Shown: positions 17,007-25,246 of the stretch, piece by piece
Layout: each line of letters begins with the position of its first letter
How positions within the stretch are numbered: position 1 is the first letter of the stretch
Assembly (NCBI GenBank): GCA_017436955.1
Contig: JAFSCD010000011.1
Coordinates: 1 to 64,000, forward strand
Source: Oscillospiraceae bacterium
GTDB lineage: Bacteria; Bacillota; Clostridia; Oscillospirales; Oscillospiraceae
Reading direction: 5' to 3'
DNA length: 64,000 nt
The notes under the pieces: generated by a model
What the model saw: the letters and a program-made list of their open reading frames with translations, nothing else
Database searches by the model: none
Told to the model about the DNA's origin: nothing
Made by a program: the position numbers and the translations under genes

Positions 17007-17663
17007 TCACCCATCCTTTCGCAGATAGCCAACAATGTTTCCGCCGCTGACCCGGGCGGCATTGGCTTCGTCATAGTCGATATGCACCGCCAGCGCAAAA
17101 TCCTTGCTGACCCGAACCTGCACATCGTTCAAGGTGACAGACCGTTCCTTTCCTATACGGATGCTGACGGACTGCCCGTGCTCAACGCCGTATTTTTGGG
17201 CATCGGCAGGGGTCATATGTACGTGGGCTTTGGCAACGATCACGCTGCCCTCGGCGGTGATCACGCCCCTGGGACCCACGATGATCACATCTGCTGCGTT
17301 TTGCAGGTCACCGGACAGCCGCACAGGCGGCTTCAGGCCCAAGATTCTGGCGTCAGTCAGGGAAAGCTCCACCTGGGTCTCCTTTCGCTCCGGACCCAGC
17401 ACCGCCACGTTGGCGATCTCGCCGGTGGCTGTCACCAGCTTCACCCGTTCTTCACAAAGATACTGTCCCGGCTGGCTCAGATCCCGTTTTCTCGTCAGAA
17501 TATAGCCTGCGCCGAACAGCGCTTCTTTATCCGCCCGGCTCAGGTGGATATGCCGGGCAGAGATCTCTACGGGGATCTCCATTTCCTTACCTGCGGAAAG
17601 ACCGCTGCGGCTGATCACATCGGCAACGATCTGCCGGATGTCTTGCTCACTGTAATAGTTCAC
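17007..17663 (-). CDS. pduL: Phosphate propanoyl/acetyltransferase PduL
   Basis: 218 residues from a GTG that overlaps the eutT stop (GTGA). The N-terminal helix (YSEQDIRQIVADVISRS) is a predicted encapsulation peptide. Two beta-barrel halves carry the metal and CoA-site histidines: ISARHIHLSRADKEALFG and VAKAHVHMTPADAQKYG, then ALAVHIDYDEANAA. PduL converts acetyl-CoA to acetyl phosphate and recycles CoA inside the shell. It replaces the unrelated EutD of enterobacteria. Confidence 0.92.
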   Translation of the reverse strand: MNYYSEQDIRQIVADVISRSGLSAGKEMEIPVEISARHIHLSRADKEALFGAGYILTRKRDLSQPGQYLCEERVKLVTATGEIANVAVLGPERKETQVELSLTDARILGLKPPVRLSGDLQNAADVIIVGPRGVITAEGSVIVAKAHVHMTPADAQKYGVEHGQSVSIRIGKERSVTLNDVQVRVSKDFALAVHIDYDEANAARVSGGNIVGYLRKDG

Positions 17664-18427
17664 AGACGGCTCCCCCTTTCGTAAAAACCGGATAATTTGC
17701 GGCACATTAAGATGTACACGCAGCTGGACATTCTGTTCAGCGCCTCGATAATGTCCGGGCGGCTGCAGGCTTCGCCGCAGCCAAATGCCTGGGCAGCGCT
17801 CAATTCCGTTTCCCGGATATGGGTGCGCAGGCGGTTCAGCGCCACACACAGCTTGCCCATTTTGTAGCTGGGAATGGGATGGTCAATGCCATAAACCTTC
17901 TTCACCTGCTGGGAGTTATAGCGAATCTCCTCGCTGCTCATCCCCAGCATCATAACCTGACAGAGCGGCTCGTCTTTGACCTCCGCCGCCAGGATCTTAT
18001 GGCAAAATTCCAGCAATTCTTCCAAATCGGAAATCATTTGCTTCTGTCCCTGCTCCTGTGCCACGATCTGCACCTGCATGATCATCGCCATCAGGGTATC
18101 CAGCTTGCCGCGGAACGCGATCTGCGGATGGGTCTTGGCTACCAGAAGATTGCCGCGCAGGTGGGTCATCCCCTCGCCTTTGCACAGCATTTCCTGCCCG
18201 GTTGCCGCGTCCTGATACACGGGCTTGCCGTCACGCATGGGAATTTGCGTCCGGGTCATGGTCTCCGATGTTTTTTGCGCACGGATACAGAGGGTGATGC
18301 CGTGTTCCCGGATGAAATCCGCCGCCGCCGGCGTTAAGACCGTATCGGCATCCACATAATATTTATCCTGCCGCCCTTGCGACCAGCGAGCACGCAGCTC
18401 CACATCCGTCAAAAGCTTCTTTTTCAT
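17660..18427 (-). CDS. eutT: EutT-type corrinoid adenosyltransferase
   Basis: 255 residues. N-terminal KYYVDADTVLTPAAADFIRE and HGITLCI, then EMLCKGEGMTHLRGNLLVA and IAFRGKLDTLMAMIM match EutT-like cobalamin adenosyltransferases, which make adenosylcobalamin for EutBC. The HX11CCX2C metal motif known from Salmonella EutT is not present. AAGGAGGGTG precedes the start. C-terminal helices resemble the PduO/EutT core. Confidence 0.88.
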   Translation of the reverse strand: MKKKLLTDVELRARWSQGRQDKYYVDADTVLTPAAADFIREHGITLCIRAQKTSETMTRTQIPMRDGKPVYQDAATGQEMLCKGEGMTHLRGNLLVAKTHPQIAFRGKLDTLMAMIMQVQIVAQEQGQKQMISDLEELLEFCHKILAAEVKDEPLCQVMMLGMSSEEIRYNSQQVKKVYGIDHPIPSYKMGKLCVALNRLRTHIRETELSAAQAFGCGEACSRPDIIEALNRMSSCVYILMCRKLSGFYERGSRL

Positions 18428-18501
18428 TCAGGCACACCCTCCTTTCTTTCTTTTTGGGTGGGCAGACAGCCAAGTTTCTGTCTGCCCAACATTTCTCCCG
18501 A

Positions 18502-18786
18502 TCAGCCTTCCAGCGTGGGCAGGATGAACTCCACCTCGTTGTGGGGACGGGGAATGACGTGAACGCTTACCAGCTCGCCAACGCGGGATGCTGCGGCAGC
18601 ACCGGCATCGGTAGCAGCCTTAACAGCGCCGACATCGCCACGTACCATAACGGTCACCAGACCGCCACCGACGTGAACCTTACCGACCAGATGTACGTTT
18701 GCGGCCTTGACCATTGCGTCAGCGGCCTCGATGGAGCCGATCAGACCCTTGGTTTCGATCATGCCCAATGCTTGCAGATTTTCCAT
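18502..18786 (-). CDS. eutM: BMC-H shell protein (EutM/PduA type), copy 2
   Basis: 94 residues: [20 protein letters not shown], pore region [18 protein letters not shown], and [16 protein letters not shown] at the end. Hexamers of this type tile the shell facets. About 88% identical to the copy at 20364-20654, with eutE between them. The true ATG follows GGAGG; an in-frame TTG five codons earlier is not needed. Confidence 0.92.
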   Translation of the reverse strand: MENLQALGMIETKGLIGSIEAADAMVKAANVHLVGKVHVGGGLVTVMVRGDVGAVKAATDAGAAAASRVGELVSVHVIPRPHNEVEFILPTLEG

Positions 18787-18826
18787 TTTGTTTACCTCCA
18801 AATATTATATGTTGTGTGCTTGTTTT

Positions 18827-20329
18827 TTATTGGGACAGCCGGTCGATCACGGCCTTGGCAATAGCCTCGATCTCGGCACGGCTGAAGGTGGATGCTGCTT
18901 TCCCCTGCGTGGGGCTGCCGGTGCAGGCAGGTCTTGCGCAGCTTTCCGGAGCCGGATTGCTGCCGCGGATCTCACTGAGCTCCTTGATGCCAAATGCCAC
19001 GCGGCGAATGTTGATCAGGTGCATGGGACCCACATTGTCCGAGGTTGCGCTGCCGCCAACGCTGCCGCAGCCCAAAGTCAATGCCGGCTGCAGACCGGTG
19101 GAAGCGCCTACGCCACCCAGCGCGCCGGGGGTATTGACCAGCAGACGGGAAACCGGCTTCTTCAGCGCAAATTCCCGAATGACGCTCATATCCTGGCTGT
19201 GGATGGTCATGGTGTGACCCACGCCTTCGTTATTCAGTATTTCGATGCTGCGCTGGCAGGCACTTTCCCAGCTGTCCTCGGTATAAAATGCCAGAATGGG
19301 ACACAGCTTTTCCCGGGAATAGGGATTGCCCTTGCCGACAGTGGTCTGATGGGACAGCAAAATGCGTGTGCCGGCAGGGATCTTGATGCCTGCCATATCC
19401 GCAATGGTCTGTGCGGACTTGCCAACGATCTGGGGATTCATCGTGCCGTTGGCACGCAGAATGAAACGGCTGACCTTATCGCTTTCCTCGGCGGTCATAA
19501 AGTAGCCGCCCTGGCGCTCTACCTCCGCGATGACCTTATCCGCGATGCAGCGCTCGGTGATAATGCTCTGCTCCGAAGCGCAGATGGTACCGTTGTCAAA
19601 GGTCTTGCTGTCGAAAATGTGCCGGACAGCCGTGGGGATGTCGGCAGATTTTTCGATATACGCCGGACCGTTGCCGGGTCCGACACCCAGCGCCGGATTG
19701 CCGGAGCTGTATGCCGCACGCACCATTGCCTCGCCGCCGGTGGCAAGGATGATGCCGATATCCCGATGCTTCAGCAGCGCGGATGTGCCTTCCTGGGAAG
19801 GAACAGTAATGCACTGCACCAAGCCTGCCGGTGCGCCGGCAGCGGCTGCTGCCCGGCTGATGATCTGGAAGGTCTCCAGAATACAGTTCTTGGCATTGGG
19901 ATGGGGGCTTAAGATAATGGCGTTACCGGATTTAAGGCTGATGAGGGTCTTGTACATAACGGTGGATGTGGGATTGGTGGAAGGGATCAGCGCCGCCACG
20001 ATGCCCATGGGCACGGCGACCTCCCAGACCTTCTTCTCACTGTCCTCGGACAAGATACCTACCGTCTTTAAGTCCTTGATGCTGTCGTAGGTGATGGCGC
20101 TGCCCAGCAGATTTTTCAGGATCTTGTCCTGCCAGATGCCAAAGCCGGTCTCCTCCACCGCCATCTTTGCCAGACGCTGGGCATTGGCCGCGCAGGCCTC
20201 GGCAACCGCCTTGACAATGGCATCCACCTTGCTCTGGCTGAAGCCGGCGTAGATCTCCTGCGCTGCTTTGGCCTTCGCCACCAGATCTCTTACCTCCTGA
20301 ATGGAGCGTAAGTCCTTGTCAAATTCCAT
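18827..20329 (-). CDS. eutE: CoA-acylating acetaldehyde dehydrogenase EutE
   Basis: 500 residues; oxidises acetaldehyde to acetyl-CoA with NAD. Visible are AALIPSTNPTSTVMYKTLIS, the catalytic Cys in NGTICASEQSI, and GVGPGNGPAYIEKSADIP. The C-terminus has a linker of about 25 residues and an amphipathic helix (FSRAEIEAIAKAVIDRLSQ), a predicted encapsulation peptide at the C-terminal instead of the N-terminal end used in enterobacterial EutE/PduP. CAGGAGGTG precedes the ATG. Confidence 0.94.
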   Translation of the reverse strand: MEFDKDLRSIQEVRDLVAKAKAAQEIYAGFSQSKVDAIVKAVAEACAANAQRLAKMAVEETGFGIWQDKILKNLLGSAITYDSIKDLKTVGILSEDSEKKVWEVAVPMGIVAALIPSTNPTSTVMYKTLISLKSGNAIILSPHPNAKNCILETFQIISRAAAAAGAPAGLVQCITVPSQEGTSALLKHRDIGIILATGGEAMVRAAYSSGNPALGVGPGNGPAYIEKSADIPTAVRHIFDSKTFDNGTICASEQSIITERCIADKVIAEVERQGGYFMTAEESDKVSRFILRANGTMNPQIVGKSAQTIADMAGIKIPAGTRILLSHQTTVGKGNPYSREKLCPILAFYTEDSWESACQRSIEILNNEGVGHTMTIHSQDMSVIREFALKKPVSRLLVNTPGALGGVGASTGLQPALTLGCGSVGGSATSDNVGPMHLINIRRVAFGIKELSEIRGSNPAPESCARPACTGSPTQGKAASTFSRAEIEAIAKAVIDRLSQ

Positions 20330-20363
20330 GGATTCACCTCCTGGTGAGCGTATTTATGCCAGC

Positions 20364-20654
20364 TTACTCGTTGGCGCCCAGAACAGGCAGGATCGCCTCA
20401 ACTTCGTTGTGGGGACGGGGAATCACGTGGACGCTCAGCAGCTCGCCAACACGGGCAGCAGCAGCGGCACCGGCATCGGTGGCAGCCTTGACGGCACCCA
20501 CATCGCCGCGAACCATAACGGTAACCAGACCGCCGCCAACATGGACCTTGCCGATCAGACGGACATTGGCTGCCTTTACCATTGCGTCAGCGGCCTCGAT
20601 GGAGCCAACCAGACCCTTGGTTTCGACCATACCCAAAGCTTGCAGTGTGTTCAT
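20364..20654 (-). CDS. eutM: BMC-H shell protein (EutM/PduA type), copy 1
   Basis: 96 residues: [20 protein letters not shown], pore loop KVHVGGGLV, and end [14 protein letters not shown]. Near-identical in protein and DNA to the copy on the other side of eutE. The differences lie in surface positions (R/H, I/V) and the C-terminal tail. Confidence 0.92.
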   Translation of the reverse strand: MNTLQALGMVETKGLVGSIEAADAMVKAANVRLIGKVHVGGGLVTVMVRGDVGAVKAATDAGAAAAARVGELLSVHVIPRPHNEVEAILPVLGANE

Positions 20655-20729
20655 AAGAAATACCTCCAAAAAATGTTATTTTTTTTGATTTCGTTTATTG
20701 TTCCTCGCATCCGCGAAGCAGATCCAGAA

Positions 20730-21383
20730 TCAGTAATCCATAGGGCTGGCGGCGATGCCGCATACAGCCTCGGCAAAGGCTTCGCAGGCTGCCCGGCAGG
20801 CTGCCTGATCGCCGGTGAGCAGACCGCCGGCAAAATTGGTTTCCGACGGTGGTCCGTAAAAGACCTTCATTTCCACCTGCGCCGCTTTCAGCGCCGCATC
20901 CAGACCCACCATGGCCTCCAGCGGCGGTGCGATCAGGTATGCCATCGCCGTTCCCTCCGGAACGTTTGCGGCTTTGGAAAGATAGCTGCCGGTACGGGAG
21001 ATGCAGTGGGCGAAATAGACCACCGAATCGTCCGCGTTGGCGCTGAAGAAGCAGGCGTCGTTTTCGATATACAGCAGCGCCGCTTCCAGACCGCTGCGGA
21101 TCTGTGCAGGATTTTCCGCGGACAGAATGCCGATAAATTCGCCTGCCAGCGCCGTATTGGCATTGGCTGCGCCGGCATACATGCTCCGGGCATAGGCTAC
21201 CTGCACGTCTGCCTTCTTGGTGGCTTCGTCCAGCGCCGCGTAGGAAACATCGTCACAATCGGTGGTGAAGATGCCAAGGCTACGGTGTTCTTCCGGAATG
21301 TCCAGCTTTTCCAGCAGCATCGGGTCGGCGTTGGGGATGATGCGCACGCTTAAGACCTTGGTTTTCATTGGGCTTCCAAGCAT
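20730..21383 (-). CDS. eutL: Microcompartment shell protein EutL
   Basis: 217 residues with tandem permuted BMC domains forming pseudohexameric trimers with a gated pore. Recognisable parts are SVRIIPNADPMLLEKL, ISRTGSYLSKAANVPEGTAM and NFAGGLLTGDQAACRAACEA. The ATG at 21383 is preferred (AAGGAGG 8 bases upstream) over a GTG two codons earlier. Confidence 0.9.
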   Translation of the reverse strand: MLGSPMKTKVLSVRIIPNADPMLLEKLDIPEEHRSLGIFTTDCDDVSYAALDEATKKADVQVAYARSMYAGAANANTALAGEFIGILSAENPAQIRSGLEAALLYIENDACFFSANADDSVVYFAHCISRTGSYLSKAANVPEGTAMAYLIAPPLEAMVGLDAALKAAQVEMKVFYGPPSETNFAGGLLTGDQAACRAACEAFAEAVCGIAASPMDY

Positions 21384-21395
21384 CGGCACACCTCC

Positions 21396-22247
21396 TTACT
21401 TCACCAGGTCAACGCCGCTGGCCTTTTGCTCCAGGATCATGGCGATGACCTCTGCCACGTAAGCACCGGCTTCCACAGCCGCCGTGCCGTTTTTGTGGAT
21501 GTTGGACACAACGGTGCGCTTGGATTCCGGCATACCCACGTATGCGTTGTAGGTAATGTAGGCGCTCATACTCTCGGCGGTTGCAAGACCGGGGCGTTCA
21601 CCCAGCAGCACGCAGACCACCTTTGCGCCCAATGTTTCCGCAATATGCTCCTGGGCACCCACTCTGCCAAATCGCAGATAGAAGGGTGTGCCCACCTTCA
21701 AGCCCTTGGATTCCAGTGTTTCCGTGATAACCGGCAGGATCTTTCCCATATTGGCTTCCACAGCGGTAGAGCTTAAGCCGTCGGAAATATAGATCTGCAC
21801 GTCCGGATTGGGGATGCATTTCTCCTTCAGGGTCTGCACCGCCTCCGGGCTTAACTGCCGACCCAGATCCGGTCGGGTGATGTACATATTCTTGTCCTCG
21901 CAAAGTGTCTGGACGGTGAACAGTCCTGCATCCTCCAGCACACCGGGAGCAACGTCCTTCATCACCGCGTCTCTTGCCTGGGCGTGGTCGGCACGCAGCG
22001 CCAGAAGCGTCTGTGTCTTTAACCGGGGACCTGCCCGACCTACGCCGATACGGGCCGTGGTGCGTTTCATCATCCGCTCCAGTGCTTCCGCGTCCCGGGG
22101 GCTTTCCAGCAGCGGAGCTGCCTTGCACGCCGGCGATGCAATATCTTCGCAGGCACCTTCATTGGAGGAGGAAAGGTCAATCTTTCCGGAAGCCATCAGT
22201 TGCCTGATGACCTCTTCTACGATAGCAGAAATCAGTTCCTGATTCAT
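21396..22247 (-). CDS. eutC: Ethanolamine ammonia-lyase small subunit
   Basis: 283 residues. N-terminal helix MNQELISAIVEEVIRQLMAS is the encapsulation peptide. The catalytic-subunit partner region includes RIGVGRAGPRLKTQTLLALR, QIYISDGLSSTAVEAN and VVCVLLGERPGLATAESMSA, residues that line the B12 nucleotide pocket. It follows eutB by 13 bases and has GGGGAGCG before the ATG. Confidence 0.95.
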   Translation of the reverse strand: MNQELISAIVEEVIRQLMASGKIDLSSSNEGACEDIASPACKAAPLLESPRDAEALERMMKRTTARIGVGRAGPRLKTQTLLALRADHAQARDAVMKDVAPGVLEDAGLFTVQTLCEDKNMYITRPDLGRQLSPEAVQTLKEKCIPNPDVQIYISDGLSSTAVEANMGKILPVITETLESKGLKVGTPFYLRFGRVGAQEHIAETLGAKVVCVLLGERPGLATAESMSAYITYNAYVGMPESKRTVVSNIHKNGTAAVEAGAYVAEVIAMILEQKASGVDLVK

Positions 22248-22260
22248 AGCGCTCCCCTCC

Positions 22261-23625
22261 TCACTTTACGAAAATGGTAGGATCACCGGCACGGTTGGTA
22301 AGCCGGCCGTTTTCCATAATGCCCATTTTTTCCAGCCACCGCTCGAACTCCGCAATGGGTCGCAGCCCCAGGATCTCCCGGATGGTGGCGGCGTCGTGAT
22401 AGGCGTTTGTCTGATAATTGAGCATCACATCATCGCTGGTGGGAACGCCCAGAATGTAGTTGACGCCGCAGCTTGCCAGCAGCAGGGACAGATTGTCGAT
22501 GTCATTCTGGTCTGCCAGCATATGGTTGGTATAGCAGCAGTCGCAGCCCATAGGCACGCCGTGGAGCTTTGCCATAAAGTGATCCTCAAGACCTGCCCGG
22601 ATCACCTGGCGGCTGTCGTACAGATATTCAGGACCGATAAAGCCCACCACCGTATTGACCATAAAGGGCTTGAATTCCCTTGCAAAGCCGTAGCAGCGGG
22701 ATTCCATAGTCACCTGATCCGCGCCGAAGTGGGCATCGGAGGACAGCTCGCTGCCCTGACCGGTCTCAAAATACATCACATTGGGTCCCTTGGCGGTGCC
22801 CCGCTCTTTCAGAAGCTGCTGCGCCTGCCGCACCGTTTCCGCGCTGAAGCCGAAGGCGTTATTGCCCTTCTGGCTGCCGGCGATGGACTGGAAGATCATA
22901 TCCGTAGGCGCGCCCTTTTCCACCGCTTCGATCTGGGTGGTGATATGACCCAGCACGCAGATCTGGGTGGGGATCTCAAAGCGATTTTTCACCTCGTCAA
23001 ACCGCCGCAGCACTTCACCAAGGCTGGTGGCGGTATCGTTAACGGGATTCAAGCCCAGCAGCGCGTCGCCGCTGCCGTAGCTGAGACCCTCAAACAGCGA
23101 TGCGGTAATACCCTCCACATTATCTGTCGGGTGATTGGGTTGCAGCCGGGTAGACAGACAGCCGCGCTTACCGATGGTGGTATTGCACGTAGCCGTCACA
23201 CGGATCTTGTTAGCAGCATAGATCAGATCCAGATTGCTCATCAGCTTGCACACGCCGGCGATGACCTCGCTGGTGAGACCTCTGCTCAGGCGATGCAGGT
23301 CATCCTCGGTACATTCATAGCTGAGGATATATTCCCGAAGCTCTGCCATGGTCCAGTTGGCGATGGTATTGTAGACCGCCGGGTCGATGGAATCCTGATT
23401 GATCCGGGTGACCTCGTCATCCTCATACGCCACCACCGGATTTTCCCGCAGATCGCGCACCAGCAGATGGCTCAGCACCAGTTTTGCCGCCACACGCTCC
23501 AGATCGGAGGTGGCTGCGATGCCGGCGAGAATGTCACCGGATTTTTCCTCGTTGGCCTTTGCCAACACTTCTTTAACCGACCGGAAAGTGAAGGTTTTGC
23601 CGGCTAAAACCGTCGAAAGCTTCAT
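22261..23625 (-). CDS. eutB: Ethanolamine ammonia-lyase large subunit
   Basis: 454 residues, the usual length. It carries the substrate and adenosylcobalamin site of the TIM-barrel: TCNTTIGKRGCLSTRLQPNH, GLSYGSGDALLGLNPVND, MYFETGQGSELSSDAHFGAD and GCDCCYTNHMLADQNDID. With EutC it converts ethanolamine to acetaldehyde and ammonia. AAGGAGCG precedes the ATG. Confidence 0.97.
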   Translation of the reverse strand: MKLSTVLAGKTFTFRSVKEVLAKANEEKSGDILAGIAATSDLERVAAKLVLSHLLVRDLRENPVVAYEDDEVTRINQDSIDPAVYNTIANWTMAELREYILSYECTEDDLHRLSRGLTSEVIAGVCKLMSNLDLIYAANKIRVTATCNTTIGKRGCLSTRLQPNHPTDNVEGITASLFEGLSYGSGDALLGLNPVNDTATSLGEVLRRFDEVKNRFEIPTQICVLGHITTQIEAVEKGAPTDMIFQSIAGSQKGNNAFGFSAETVRQAQQLLKERGTAKGPNVMYFETGQGSELSSDAHFGADQVTMESRCYGFAREFKPFMVNTVVGFIGPEYLYDSRQVIRAGLEDHFMAKLHGVPMGCDCCYTNHMLADQNDIDNLSLLLASCGVNYILGVPTSDDVMLNYQTNAYHDAATIREILGLRPIAEFERWLEKMGIMENGRLTNRAGDPTIFVK

Positions 23626-23637
23626 ATTTCACGCTCC

Positions 23638-25068
23638 TTACCCAAATAACAGAGTCTTGACTACCACCGGGATCACCAAACCGTTCAGCATCGGCTTTCC
23701 CAGGTCTACATAGTCGCCCTGCTCTACTTTGATCCCGTCAATGCAGGCCACTTTGCGCCGCCCACTCAATTCCTTTTCCATCAAAATACCCAGCGCCTTG
23801 GCAATATCCTGCTCCAGCACGATCAGCGCCGGTGTACCGGCAGGCAGTGCCGTATCCATGGCCTCGCACAGACAGTGCGCCAGGGCTTTCAGTTCTTTAT
23901 ACTCCGGATTCGCCGCGCCCGTCAGCGCCAGGATCAGCTTTTCCGACTCGCTTTGCTGCAAAAACCACTTGATTTTCTCCACCAGCGGCTGCACCCTTCC
24001 TTCAAAACAAGCATCCTGCTCCTTCAGGCTCAGCTTCAGCGCCGGAATGTTCTTCATAGGGAACAGCTCCCGGGCATAGGTGATGGTACTGCCGGAAATG
24101 GTGGTGGTATAGGTACCGGCACCCACCACGGTGGCACGGATGGTCTCTGTGCCGGTCAAGGTGGGGATGCTTCGGGTCAGATCGCCTTTTGCGATGGATC
24201 TTCCCAGCAGCACGCCGATATCGCCGTACGGGATAGGATCGCCGTCCGGCTTTGCGATGCAGTCTGCCACACCGCCGGAGAAGCAGATGCGGTTGATGCG
24301 CTTGCCCTGCAGCTCCAGCCAGGCGCTTCCCGGCGTTCTTACCGCCTGCAGCAGCGGCTCCTGGGGCTTTATGTACAGCGCCTGCGCCAGCAGATCAGCC
24401 ATTTTATCGGTAATTTTTTCAAGATCCGGGAGCGTCGTCCGCTGACCGGGGGTCAGGCGGATACCCAGATGCTGCGCGATTTTGGCAGCCGCAGGGCTGA
24501 CCGATTCCACCGTCAGATCCTTTTTCAGCCGGATAAGCCGACCGCCGATATCCAGGCAGCCCTTGCTCACGGTTTCGCCGTTGTCGAAAAATACGATATT
24601 GGTGGTGCCGCCGCCGATGTCCAGATTGGCGGCTGTGCAGGCATTGTCGATGGTGTACTGAAATACGCCGCTGCCCTTGCCGGCGATAATGGATTCCAGA
24701 TCAGGACCTGCGGTGGAGACCACGAATTCTCCGGCAAAGCCCCCCAGCTTTTCCAGCACCTCGGCAGCGTTTTCCTTCCGGGCGGATTCACCGGTGATGA
24801 TCACAGCGCCGGTATCCACATCCCTGGGGGTAAAGCCTGCCCGGCGGAATTCCTCCGCCACGATCTCCCGGATGGCTTCGCCATCAATGAAGGCGGCATT
24901 TTTCAGCGGTGTCAGATGTACCTGGCTTTTGTAAATGACCTCTTTGTCAACGATGCAAATTCGGGGAACGCAGAAGTAGCCCGACATATTTTCCATAGAG
25001 ATCCGGCTGAAAACCAGCTGTGTGGTGGATGTTCCGATGTCGATTCCCACGCTCAAAATATTCGGCAC
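23638..25068 (-). CDS. eutA: Ethanolamine ammonia-lyase reactivating factor
   Basis: 476 residues from a GTG with GGAGGAGGGAAG upstream; a longer frame exists, but 476 fits the family (about 470). Actin/Hsp70-type ATPase motifs: SVGIDIGTSTTQLVF at the N-terminus, ANLDIGGGTTNIVFFDNGE near 145, and GVADCIAKPDGDPIPYGDIG. It exchanges damaged B12 out of EutBC. First gene of the operon. Confidence 0.93.
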   Translation of the reverse strand: MPNILSVGIDIGTSTTQLVFSRISMENMSGYFCVPRICIVDKEVIYKSQVHLTPLKNAAFIDGEAIREIVAEEFRRAGFTPRDVDTGAVIITGESARKENAAEVLEKLGGFAGEFVVSTAGPDLESIIAGKGSGVFQYTIDNACTAANLDIGGGTTNIVFFDNGETVSKGCLDIGGRLIRLKKDLTVESVSPAAAKIAQHLGIRLTPGQRTTLPDLEKITDKMADLLAQALYIKPQEPLLQAVRTPGSAWLELQGKRINRICFSGGVADCIAKPDGDPIPYGDIGVLLGRSIAKGDLTRSIPTLTGTETIRATVVGAGTYTTTISGSTITYARELFPMKNIPALKLSLKEQDACFEGRVQPLVEKIKWFLQQSESEKLILALTGAANPEYKELKALAHCLCEAMDTALPAGTPALIVLEQDIAKALGILMEKELSGRRKVACIDGIKVEQGDYVDLGKPMLNGLVIPVVVKTLLFG

Positions 25069-25126
25069 AGCGGCTTCCCTCCTCCCGAAAAAACGGTCTA
25101 TTCCGCCCATTTTCTCATTCTTATAC

Positions 25127-25155
25127 AGCATACCACATTTTTCTAGATTTCGCAA
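25127..25155 (-). promoter_or_regulatory. Sigma-A promoter of the eut operon
   Basis: On the minus strand TTGCGA (25150-25155), 17-bp spacer, TATGCT (25127-25132), leaving a leader of about 55 bases before eutA. I see no convincing EutV-type dual hairpin in that leader. Confidence 0.75.
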
Positions 25156-25180
25156 TCTTTTTTTGTCACAACACTGCTTC

Positions 25181-25209
25181 TTGACGAAGAAAGCGTTTCC
25201 ATGTATAAT
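25181..25209 (+). promoter_or_regulatory. Sigma-A promoter of the Thr/Pro-rich surface protein
   Basis: TTGACG (25181-25186), 17-bp spacer, TATAAT (25204-25209). It is back-to-back with the eut promoter, the two -35 boxes being 25 bp apart. Confidence 0.88.
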
Positions 25210-25246
25210 TTAGCATAGACAAAACGTTGCAGAAGGGGGTCTTTGC

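Noticed and set aside
25069-25126. EutV-type antiterminator hairpins in the eutA leader
   Set aside because: A CGG/CCG mini-stem with a six-base loop is present, but the loop lacks the expected A1/G4 pattern and there is no second hairpin or terminator.
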